Of a DNA stretch of 12,490 nt, positions 7,030 through 12,490 are shown piece after piece. The stretch is taken from NCBI GenBank assembly GCA_009705435.1, contig WLTJ01000022.1, positions 1 to 12,490 of the forward strand, read 5' to 3'. Made by a program: the position numbers and the translations under genes. The notes beneath the pieces are model-generated. The model did not search any database and was not told the origin of the DNA. It worked only from the letters and a program-made list of their open reading frames with translations. Each line of letters starts with the position of its first letter. Within the stretch, counting starts at the first letter, position 1. Origin of the DNA: Actinomycetota bacterium. Its GTDB lineage: Bacteria; Actinomycetota; Acidimicrobiia; Acidimicrobiales; Ilumatobacteraceae.

Positions 7030-7439
7030 GCCTCAACGGCACCAAGACACACGAAAACCTCAAGGAGGCGTTCGCCGGCGAAAGCCAGGCCAATCGCCGT
7101 TACTTGTGGTTCGCACAGAAGGCCGACATCGAGGGCTACCCCGACGCGGCATCATTATTCCGTTCAGTCGCTGAAGGCGAAACGGGCCACGCTCACGGTC
7201 ACTTGGATTACTTGGCCGAAGTTGGCGACCCAGCATCTGGCGAGCCCATCGGAGAAACTGAGGCCAACTTTAAGGCCTCGATCGCCGGTGAGACTTACGA
7301 GTACACACAGATGTACCCAGGCTTTGCCAAGACCGCCCGCGAAGAAGGCTTTGCCGAAATCGCTGACTGGTTTGAAACTCTGGCTCGCGCCGAGAAGAGC
7401 CATGCAGGTCGCTTCCAAAAGGGACTCGACGATCTGTAA
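7026..7439 (+). CDS. Rubrerythrin-type diiron protein without rubredoxin domain
   Basis: A 137-residue four-helix bundle of the rubrerythrin family, whose members reduce hydrogen peroxide at a diiron centre in the cytoplasm. Diiron ligands are visible in the two repeated pairs of helices: E19 (AGESQANRRY), E52 and H55 (EGETGH), E89 and E92 (GETYEY), E123 and H126 (AEKSH). Full-length rubrerythrins have a C-terminal rubredoxin domain with CxxC pairs. This one stops at the bundle and has no cysteine at all, so it needs an external electron donor. The start overlaps the PerR-type stop by ATGA and has a purine-rich ribosome site (GAAAGAGAGA). The Fe-S protein encoded next downstream is a candidate donor, which is an inference from gene order. 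Confidence 0.93.
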   Translation: MSLNGTKTHENLKEAFAGESQANRRYLWFAQKADIEGYPDAASLFRSVAEGETGHAHGHLDYLAEVGDPASGEPIGETEANFKASIAGETYEYTQMYPGFAKTAREEGFAEIADWFETLARAEKSHAGRFQKGLDDL

Positions 7440-7475
7440 GCACAGTGCCATCTAGTAATGAGTTCATGCAAAATG

Positions 7476-7519
7476 TGTTATTCGGGGTGCTTCGTCCGTG
7501 ATGGAGCACCCCGTAACAC
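7476..7519 (+). terminator. Strong hairpin after rubrerythrin, probable terminator or attenuator
   Basis: CGGGGTGCT (7483-7491) pairs with AGCACCCCG (7505-7513) around a 13-base loop. Below a two-base TT bulge, GTGTTA (7476-7481 region, ending 7480) pairs with TAACAC (7514-7519). This gives about 14-15 base pairs in all. No T-run follows, so it is not a classical intrinsic terminator, although T-less hairpins are common in actinobacteria. It lies between rubrerythrin and the Fe-S gene and could end, reduce or stabilise the upstream mRNA. Confidence 0.55.
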
Positions 7520-7565
7520 CATTGGTGAAACCTGAAGAAATTTTCCGCACAAGATTGAGAACGCC

Positions 7566-8870
7566 ATGACGATCACATACGACCCGAAGCATCCGAAGTA
7601 CCTTGATGAAAAGGACGTTCGTGATGAACTCACTAGGGTCTACGACCTCTGCCATGGTTGCCGTTTGTGTTTCAAATTCTGTACGTCCTTTCCCACTCTG
7701 TTTGATTACATCGATCAACATGATGATCAAGACGCTGGTCGCCTGACTCCTGCTCAGCAAGATCAAGTCGTTGACGAATGTTTCCAATGCAAGTTGTGCT
7801 ACGTCAACTGCCCGTACATTCCGGGTCAAAGCGAATGGGAACTCGACTTTCCGCGTCTCATGCTGCGTGCTGATGCGATGCGCCACACGAATGATCAAGT
7901 TTCACTGCGCGATCGTCTGACGACAAACGTCATGGGCCATACGGACCTCTTGGGCAAAGTAGCGACGACGACATACCCAGTTCTCAACAAAATGATGGGC
8001 GCCAAACCGGGATCGGTCGTACGCAAGTTGATTGAGAAAACCTCTGGCGTTTCTAGCGAGCGCGTGTTGCCTCCTTTTGCCAAGCAACGCTTCACAACAT
8101 GGTTTAATCGTCGACCAAAATTGCGGATCGGAAAGCGTCAGGGACGAGTTGCCTTATTCCCGACATGCCTCGTTGAGTATCAGGCCCCCGATGTCGGGCA
8201 GGATCTTGTCAAGGTTTATGAAAGAAACGGTATTGAGTGCACCTTGGCCGATACCACGCAATGTTGTGGTGCGCCGTTCTTGCATAGTGGTGACATTGAC
8301 AGTTTCACCAAGATCGCTGAAAAAAATGTCAAGGCTTTAGCCAACACTGTTCGCAAGGGTCTAGACATTGTGGTACCTCAACCCACCTGCGGTTACGTGT
8401 TGAAAAAGGACTATCTGGATTATGTTGGTGGGCCCGATGCCGAGTTGGTGGCGGCTAACACGTATGACGCCAGCGAGTATCTGATGAAGATTCATAAAGG
8501 TGACGGCACATCGTTGAACACCGAGTTCCTCGGCGATGTACCGGAATCAATCACCTATCACACTCCATGTCACTTGCGTGCGCAGAATATCGGTCTGAAG
8601 AGTCGTGATCTGATGAAACTCACGGGTGCCAAGATCAAATTGATTCAGCAGTGCTCGGGGATTGACGGAATGTGGGGACTACGGGCAGAAAATGCCGAAA
8701 TGTCCATACCTATTGGTCGAAAACTAGGTGACGAAATCATTAAAGCTGGTGGAGATGTTGTGGCCGGCGATTGTCATCTTGCTAACGGCGCAATCAATGA
8801 GCAGACCGGCAGAGTTTCGCTGCATCCGATTTCCTTGATAGCGCGTGCATACGGAATACCAGAAGAGTGA
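7566..8870 (+). CDS. GlpC/HdrD-like Fe-S oxidoreductase (rubrerythrin-associated type)
   Basis: A 434-residue soluble electron-transfer protein with no membrane segment. The N-terminal part has two 4Fe-4S ferredoxin motifs: C29/C32/C35/C39 (CHGCRLCFKFC) and C72/C75/C78/C82 (CFQCKLCYVNC). The C-terminal part has two cysteine-rich (CCG-type) domains. The first is C201 (FPTC), C233-C234 (QCCGAPF) and C275 (PTCGY). The second is C335 (HTPCH), C363 (QCSGIDG, where the usual second Cys is Ser) and C403 (GDCHLANG). Heterodisulfide reductase HdrD and GlpC/LutA-type proteins share this plan. No partner dehydrogenase subunit is next to it. It lies between rubrerythrin and DUF3501, an arrangement I recall from several other bacteria, so a role in peroxide defence or thiol/electron transfer to rubrerythrin is inferred. 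The ribosome site is weak (GAGAA before ATG). It may share transcription with rubrerythrin across the hairpin or have its own promoter. Confidence 0.88.
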   Translation: MTITYDPKHPKYLDEKDVRDELTRVYDLCHGCRLCFKFCTSFPTLFDYIDQHDDQDAGRLTPAQQDQVVDECFQCKLCYVNCPYIPGQSEWELDFPRLMLRADAMRHTNDQVSLRDRLTTNVMGHTDLLGKVATTTYPVLNKMMGAKPGSVVRKLIEKTSGVSSERVLPPFAKQRFTTWFNRRPKLRIGKRQGRVALFPTCLVEYQAPDVGQDLVKVYERNGIECTLADTTQCCGAPFLHSGDIDSFTKIAEKNVKALANTVRKGLDIVVPQPTCGYVLKKDYLDYVGGPDAELVAANTYDASEYLMKIHKGDGTSLNTEFLGDVPESITYHTPCHLRAQNIGLKSRDLMKLTGAKIKLIQQCSGIDGMWGLRAENAEMSIPIGRKLGDEIIKAGGDVVAGDCHLANGAINEQTGRVSLHPISLIARAYGIPEE

Positions 8871-8898
8871 ATACTCAAACCCGCAAGAAAGGCTAATC

Positions 8899-9501
8899 AT
8901 GAACACTTTGACCCCCCGCAAACTTTCTCTTTCCGATATCGCCGATGTCCGTGCCTATGAGCGCGAGCGTCCCGAATTCAAAAATCGAATCATGGACATG
9001 AAGCAGCGTCGCCGTTTGGCACTCGGACCATTCGTCTCCGTCATTTTTGAAAACCGCGACACCGTGCGTTATCAAATTCAAGAGATGGCACGTGTTGAAC
9101 GATTGTCAACCGATGAAGAGATTCAAGCCGAGATTGATACCTACAATCCGATGATCCCCGATGCCGGCCAACTCTGCGCCACGCTGTTTATTGAACTCAC
9201 GAGTGAAGAACAGATGCGCGAGTGGCTCTCAAAGTTAGTGGGCATTGAAGGCTCATTGGTATTTCGTCTAGCCGGTGGTCGCGAGGTGCGCTCAATCACT
9301 GAAGCACAACATGCCGGGCAATTGACTCGTGATTATGTGACCGCAGCAGTGCATTATGTGCAGTTTGCCTTCACGCCCGATGACATTGCTGCATTAGCTG
9401 AAGGGGGAGCGTCGTTGACTTGTGATCATCCCGCTTACCGAGAAGAGATTTCCCTGACGCTGAGCAATGAGATTGAATTCCTCACGGACTTACATCCTTA
9501 G
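8899..9501 (+). CDS. DUF3501 family protein
   Basis: A 200-residue uncharacterised protein. I chose ATG 8899 for its strong ribosome site (AAGAAAGG six bases upstream). An in-frame start at 8845 would run 26 bp into the previous gene. The family is recognised by an N-terminal basic stretch (MKQRRRLALGPFVSVIFENR, about 33-52), then VRYQIQEMARVER (about 55-67), YNPMIPDAGQLCATLFIEL and LVGIEGSLVFRLAG. It has no signal peptide, membrane helix or Cys cluster, only scattered Cys and His (late motif CDHPAYREE). It is acidic in the second half. The gap from the Fe-S gene is 28 nt, so the two form one operon. DUF3501 has no known biochemistry that I can name. Its constant company with a CCG Fe-S protein and rubrerythrin suggests a subunit or assembly partner, which is an inference. 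Confidence 0.85.
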   Translation: MNTLTPRKLSLSDIADVRAYERERPEFKNRIMDMKQRRRLALGPFVSVIFENRDTVRYQIQEMARVERLSTDEEIQAEIDTYNPMIPDAGQLCATLFIELTSEEQMREWLSKLVGIEGSLVFRLAGGREVRSITEAQHAGQLTRDYVTAAVHYVQFAFTPDDIAALAEGGASLTCDHPAYREEISLTLSNEIEFLTDLHP

Positions 9502-9509
9502 AGGCATAG

Positions 9510-9529
9510 CCGCAGGTTTCACCGCAGGT
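9510..9529. repeat. Short direct repeat CCGCAGGT, two copies 12 bp apart
   Basis: CCGCAGGT occurs at 9510-9517 and 9522-9529, immediately after the DUF3501 stop and upstream of the whiB-type gene. The spacing is close to one helical turn, which could suit a dimeric regulator, but two 8-mers can arise by chance. No other copy was noticed in this intergenic region. Confidence 0.3.
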
Positions 9530-9553
9530 CACGGGCCTATTTCATTTTACCTC

Positions 9554-9582
9554 TTCACAAACGAGCGTCAGCCTTCTATTGT
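9554..9582 (+). promoter_or_regulatory. Candidate promoter of the whiB-family gene (TTCACA-17-TATTGT)
   Basis: TTCACA (5/6 match to the -35 consensus) and TATTGT (4/6 to the -10) are separated by exactly 17 bases. The predicted start of transcription is near 9589, leaving a leader of about 50 nt that contains a G-run (9607-9613) and a GGGGGAAA ribosome site before ATG 9642. Confidence 0.4.
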
Positions 9583-9641
9583 CTCGCCTAACGCAGATAT
9601 CACCTAGGGGGGGCTTGGGTGATGACAGTGGGGGAAATGAC

Positions 9642-9872
9642 ATGGAACTCATATGGCGGTCATTAGGTGCATGTCGGGGTCTTGACCCAGACATGTTTTT
9701 CCCTGAGACTGAGGATCAAGCAGATGTAGCAAAGATGGTGTGTTCGGGTTGTGATGTGAGAATTTCCTGCCTTGAACATGCTTTGGCTAGTCGCGAAAAG
9801 GTTGGTGTCTGGGGCGGAACGACCGAGAGAGATCGTCGACGCATCATTCGTCACCGTCGCCGAGTGGCCTAA
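9642..9872 (+). CDS. WhiB-family Fe-S transcriptional regulator
   Basis: A 76-residue regulator of the Wbl family, found in actinobacteria and their phages. The four cluster cysteines are C11 (ACRGLDPDMFFP), C34 and C37 (VCSGC) and C43 (ISCLEHAL). They are followed by the GVWGG turn (55-59) and a basic C-terminal helix (ERDRRRIIRHRRR) that serves DNA binding. Wbl proteins hold a [4Fe-4S] cluster sensitive to O2 or NO and act with the principal sigma factor. I chose ATG 9642, with GGGGGAAA about five bases upstream. A TTG at 9579 would add 21 unremarkable residues and overlaps the promoter candidate. It is small even for the family, with a minimal N-terminus. Which Wbl subclass it belongs to cannot be told from here. 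It lies between the peroxide module and trpD and could belong functionally to either or to neither. Confidence 0.9.
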   Translation: MELIWRSLGACRGLDPDMFFPETEDQADVAKMVCSGCDVRISCLEHALASREKVGVWGGTTERDRRRIIRHRRRVA

Positions 9873-9897
9873 AGAGGTCCTCGCTAGCCTGTCAACT

Positions 9898-10983
9898 ATG
9901 AGCGAGTCATCTTCGTCGTTGCCTATCACCTTGGAATCAATTGGTGGTTGGCCTGAACTCATTTCTTTGTTGCTTGACCGCAAAGACATTGATGCTGGCT
10001 ATGCGCGTGCTGCAATGGCGAATATCCTCGCGGGCTCCGCCACGCCAGCGCAGTTGATTGGTTTTGTTGTGGCGTTACGAGCCAAGGGTGAAACCCCCGA
10101 AGAAATCTCGGGTTTATTAGATGCGGTTTTAGCGGCCGCTACGCTCGTTCCTCTTGATGAGTCACTGCGCGATCGGGCGATTGACATCGTGGGTACGGGC
10201 GGGGATCGCAGTCATTCAATCAATGTCAGCACCATGGCGGCCATCGTTGTCGCTGGTGCGGGAGTCCCCGTATGCAAGCACGGCGCACGGGCCGCTTCAT
10301 CGCAATGTGGCACGGCCGATGTTCTTGAAGCCCTTGGAGTTGTCGTCGAACTATCGCCACAGGGTGTTCTGCGTTGCATTGAACGTGCCGGTATCGGTTT
10401 TTGTTTAGCGGCGCGTTATCACCCCGCTTTTCGCTTTGCGGCACCGGCCCGCCGCGAGATCGGAGTGCCGACGGTTTTCAATTTGTTGGGGCCGATGGCT
10501 AATCCTGGGCGCGTTAAACGCCAACTCATTGGAGTGGCGAATCCCTTGGTGGCCGAAAAGATGTTGGCATCATTGCGTTTGCACGGCGCAACGTCATCAT
10601 GGGTCGTACATGGTGGCGGTCTCGATGAATTGACGACGACAGGACCGTCGACGGTTCTTGAACTGCGTGATGGTCATGTACGAACCTTCACGGTCGATCC
10701 TGTCGCTCTAGGTCTAGCCCCAGCAATCTCGACAGAACTGACTGGTGGGACTCCAGTCTTTAATGCTGACGTTGTGCGGCGTGTGATGGACGGCGAACAT
10801 GGGGCGCACCGCAACATTGTTGTTCTCAATGCGGCGGCGGGTCTTGTCGTCGCAGATGTCGCTGATTCACTTGAACAGGGAATCGCTATTGCTGAAACAG
10901 CCATTGATTCGGGTCAGGCGTTTCAGGCACTGTCGTTATTAGTGAGTGAGTCGCAATCGGCATTAGCTGACTTTGGCGCTTAA
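9898..10983 (+). CDS. trpD: Anthranilate phosphoribosyltransferase
   Basis: Transfers phosphoribose from PRPP to anthranilate in tryptophan synthesis. The length of 361 residues is normal. Motifs are the PRPP loop GTGGD (99-103), NVST (109-112), KHGARAASSQCGTADVLEALG (127-147), the anthranilate-site region YHPAFRF (174-180) with ARREIGVPTVFNLLGP (184-199), and HGGGLDE (238-244), whose D243/E244 bind the second Mg. Position A130 is usually Asn (KHGNRA), a residue near anthranilate in solved structures. The start ATG 9898 has no ribosome site close by, but TAGCCT lies seven bases upstream, so a leaderless mRNA is possible. The end is 12 nt before thrB. No other trp gene is in the window. The function call is firm unless the Asn change alters substrate choice. 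Confidence 0.93.
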   Translation: MSESSSSLPITLESIGGWPELISLLLDRKDIDAGYARAAMANILAGSATPAQLIGFVVALRAKGETPEEISGLLDAVLAAATLVPLDESLRDRAIDIVGTGGDRSHSINVSTMAAIVVAGAGVPVCKHGARAASSQCGTADVLEALGVVVELSPQGVLRCIERAGIGFCLAARYHPAFRFAAPARREIGVPTVFNLLGPMANPGRVKRQLIGVANPLVAEKMLASLRLHGATSSWVVHGGGLDELTTTGPSTVLELRDGHVRTFTVDPVALGLAPAISTELTGGTPVFNADVVRRVMDGEHGAHRNIVVLNAAAGLVVADVADSLEQGIAIAETAIDSGQAFQALSLLVSESQSALADFGA

Positions 10984-10995
10984 GTCAGACGATTT

Positions 10996-11865
10996 ATGAC
11001 CTTGGCGGTGAGGGTTCCTGGTTCTTCGGCCAACATGGGTCCAGGTTTTGATGTCCTGGCGATGGCTGTGTCCATCTATGGCGAACTTGGCATCGTTGAT
11101 CCATCTGCACAGTCGCACGGCCAAATCGCCACCACAAATCATCCAGCGAATGTGGCGTTTGTGCGAGCCGGCGGAATTGGAGAAGTGTGGGTGGACTCGG
11201 CGATTCCATCGGGTCGTGGGCTTGGTTTCTCGGCAGCGATGCGTGTCGGTGGAGTAGCCCTCGGTTTAGCGCAACGTCAAGGTATCGCCAAGACAGAATT
11301 TGCTCAGTTCATTGATGCGTCGCGCGGTGAACTTGTCGAACTCGCTGCTGAACTAGAAGGTCACTATGACAATGCTGCAGCCAGCGTTTGGGGTGGCGTG
11401 GTGTCGGCATCTCCTGAGCGTGTCGCCTTGATTCCGTTAGCCGCATCGATGAGAAGCGACGTGTCTGTCCTTGTGTGGATTCCACAATTTCAAACGGCGA
11501 CATCAAAAAGTCGTCGGAATCTTCCAGACGCCGTGTCACGAGCGGAGGCGATTTTCAATATTGCCCGCGCCACACAGTTAGTCATTGCTTTGTCCACGGG
11601 CGATTTTGATTTATTGCCTTCGACTGCATCGGATCAACTGCATCAGGAAGTTCGCTTGTCCGATACTCCAATGTGTGCCGACGTAATGTCCGCGTTAGTC
11701 AACGCTGGGGCCTTGTCATCTTGGCTTTCTGGTTCGGGACCCACAGTCGCAGCTTTTGTCCGACGCACCGATGCAGCAGAGGTGGCACGGCTGATCGGGC
11801 GTGATTTCCCGTTAGGTCGAACTCAAATTCTTGACATTGATGTGCGCGGTATTCACTCAATCTAA
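10996..11865 (+). CDS. thrB: Homoserine kinase (GHMP family), shortened form
   Basis: Phosphorylates homoserine with ATP before threonine synthase. The 289 residues show GHMP motif 1 VPGSSANMGPGFD (7-19), motif 2 IPSGRGLGFSAAM (70-82), EGHYDNAAASVWGG (121-134, as in ThrB) and motif 3 LSGSGPT (244-250). Motif 2 has Phe78 where the family nearly always has Ser (GLGSSAA), but keeps the following Ser79. The stretch between motifs 1 and 2 is roughly 12-20 residues shorter than in typical ThrB. The start has no clear ribosome site and follows the trpD stop by 12 nt, so translation may be coupled. The 3' end overlaps the convergent UvrC-like gene by 4 bp. Another small-molecule GHMP kinase is the alternative, but EGHxDNAAA argues for ThrB. 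Confidence 0.85.
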   Translation: MTLAVRVPGSSANMGPGFDVLAMAVSIYGELGIVDPSAQSHGQIATTNHPANVAFVRAGGIGEVWVDSAIPSGRGLGFSAAMRVGGVALGLAQRQGIAKTEFAQFIDASRGELVELAAELEGHYDNAAASVWGGVVSASPERVALIPLAASMRSDVSVLVWIPQFQTATSKSRRNLPDAVSRAEAIFNIARATQLVIALSTGDFDLLPSTASDQLHQEVRLSDTPMCADVMSALVNAGALSSWLSGSGPTVAAFVRRTDAAEVARLIGRDFPLGRTQILDIDVRGIHSI

Positions 11866-12490
11866 GCAGCGGTATGCAGATCGAGACGATGCAGTTCGGG
11901 AACAGCTTGAATGGGCGAGGCCCATTGACCGCTGCAACTGGAAAGTGCAGGGTGCATATTCTCATCTTCTAAGAAACGAGCAATACACATCACTTCATCA
12001 AAGAGATGACGCTCAAGAGGTCCAGTGCAGGACTCTGAAGATTGATGAGGTTGCAAGAGAGGTGCGAGGGAATCCAAGACCTTGTTGCCTGTCACTGTGA
12101 GTGGGGAGAAAAGCTGTCCGTCCAGTCGAGTCCCGATGAGTACGCCACAGTCAATGTCGTAGTGCACATCGCTGTGCTGCAAACTCAATGAACCTGCATC
12201 ACGTAATTGATCACAGCGACGTTGGCGATTGAGGGCTTGCACCAAAGCCTGCGTGCGGTCCCGCATCAAGGCGGCTTCTTCAAAGCGTTGCGCGATTGCT
12301 AAAGCGGTCAACCGTTCGTGCAGGAGGGCAAATAGTGCTGCAGGTGATGTAGTGAGCGAGGAGCTGATGAAATCAACGATGGTGCCATAGTGGGAGCGAT
12401 CAGCAGTGCCCGAGCATGGGCACATAGCCACTCCAAGTCGGGCTGCTGAGCACACTGGGGCGTCACTTGGTGGCGTATAAGTGCGACCCA
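11862..12490 (-). CDS. UvrC-like / DEDD exonuclease-GIY-YIG protein, C-terminal part (5' end outside window)
   Basis: The frame is open to the right edge, so only the last 208 residues and the TAG stop are seen. The visible part starts in a Cys-containing linker with ARLGVAMCPCSG and then a Tyr (SHY). This is the pattern that follows the GIY-YIG nuclease domain in UvrC-like proteins. After it comes a UVR (UvrB-interacting) helical hairpin around LFALLHERLTALAIAQRFEEAALMRDR. The rest is a less conserved C-terminal domain, and no UvrC RNase-H or HhH module is apparent. That fits the actinobacterial DnaQ-type exonuclease plus UvrC-like fusion better than true UvrC, but the N-terminus is needed to decide. 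A role in DNA repair is inferred. It overlaps thrB tail-to-tail. Confidence 0.7.
   Translation of the reverse strand, partial: GRTYTPPSDAPVCSAARLGVAMCPCSGTADRSHYGTIVDFISSSLTTSPAALFALLHERLTALAIAQRFEEAALMRDRTQALVQALNRQRRCDQLRDAGSLSLQHSDVHYDIDCGVLIGTRLDGQLFSPLTVTGNKVLDSLAPLLQPHQSSESCTGPLERHLFDEVMCIARFLEDENMHPALSSCSGQWASPIQAVPELHRLDLHTAA

Noticed and set aside
7566..8870. The GlpC-like protein as the Fe-S subunit of the nearby GlpD
   Set aside because: GlpC works with the anaerobic GlpAB type. The dehydrogenase here is a single-subunit GlpD on the opposite strand, and the Fe-S gene is linked to rubrerythrin and DUF3501.
8845..8898. Upstream start for the DUF3501 gene
   Set aside because: It would overlap the Fe-S gene and skip the clear AAGAAAGG site six bases before ATG 8899.
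9502..9550. Terminator after DUF3501
   Set aside because: There is a T-rich stretch (CTATTTCATTTT), but no stable stem directly before it.
9579..9641. TTG start for the whiB-family gene
   Set aside because: The added residues have no family similarity and lie on the candidate promoter. ATG 9642 has a proper ribosome site.
9772..9897. N-terminal extension of trpD into the whiB-family gene
   Set aside because: It would place over 100 bp in a second frame of whiB. Homology to TrpD begins after ATG 9898.

Overview
The window looks like chromosomal DNA of an actinobacterium. It carries a WhiB-family Fe-S regulator, a phylum hallmark, frequent GTG starts, probable leaderless promoters and a moderate GC content (roughly the low fifties by eye). 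Acidimicrobiia (for example the Ilumatobacter group) is my guess from the overall look of the proteins; it is an inference, not a search result. No tRNA, rRNA, CRISPR array, insertion sequence or phage gene is visible, and coding density is very high.

Left half, minus strand (6408 down to 1). A tight run encodes an FAD-dependent glycerol-3-phosphate dehydrogenase (glpD), an FAD oxidase of the alkyl-DHAP-synthase type, a small four-helix membrane protein and a glycerol-kinase-like FGGY kinase. The last three are joined by two ATGA stop/start overlaps. Together they suggest metabolism of glycerol-3-phosphate/DHAP or a related polyol, possibly feeding ether-type lipids. After a 67-nt gap come two ferritin-like genes. 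The second has a twin-arginine plus lipobox signal and runs off the left edge.

Centre, plus strand (6465 to 9501). A divergent intergenic region with a perfect 12-bp palindrome precedes a PerR-type Fur repressor that overlaps a short rubrerythrin by ATGA. After a strong hairpin follow a GlpC/HdrD-like Fe-S protein with two ferredoxin-type clusters and CCG-type cysteine domains, and a DUF3501 protein. This PerR - rubrerythrin - Fe-S oxidoreductase - DUF3501 set is the best candidate for an incompletely described system. It reads as a peroxide-inducible module in which the Fe-S protein and DUF3501 act with, or supply electrons to, the diiron peroxidase.

Right part. A short whiB-family gene, trpD (anthranilate phosphoribosyltransferase) and thrB (a shortened homoserine kinase) lie on the plus strand. 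They converge, with a 4-bp overlap of stop codons, on the 3' part of a minus-strand UvrC-like gene that runs off the right edge. This part is ordinary housekeeping DNA apart from some active-site substitutions.
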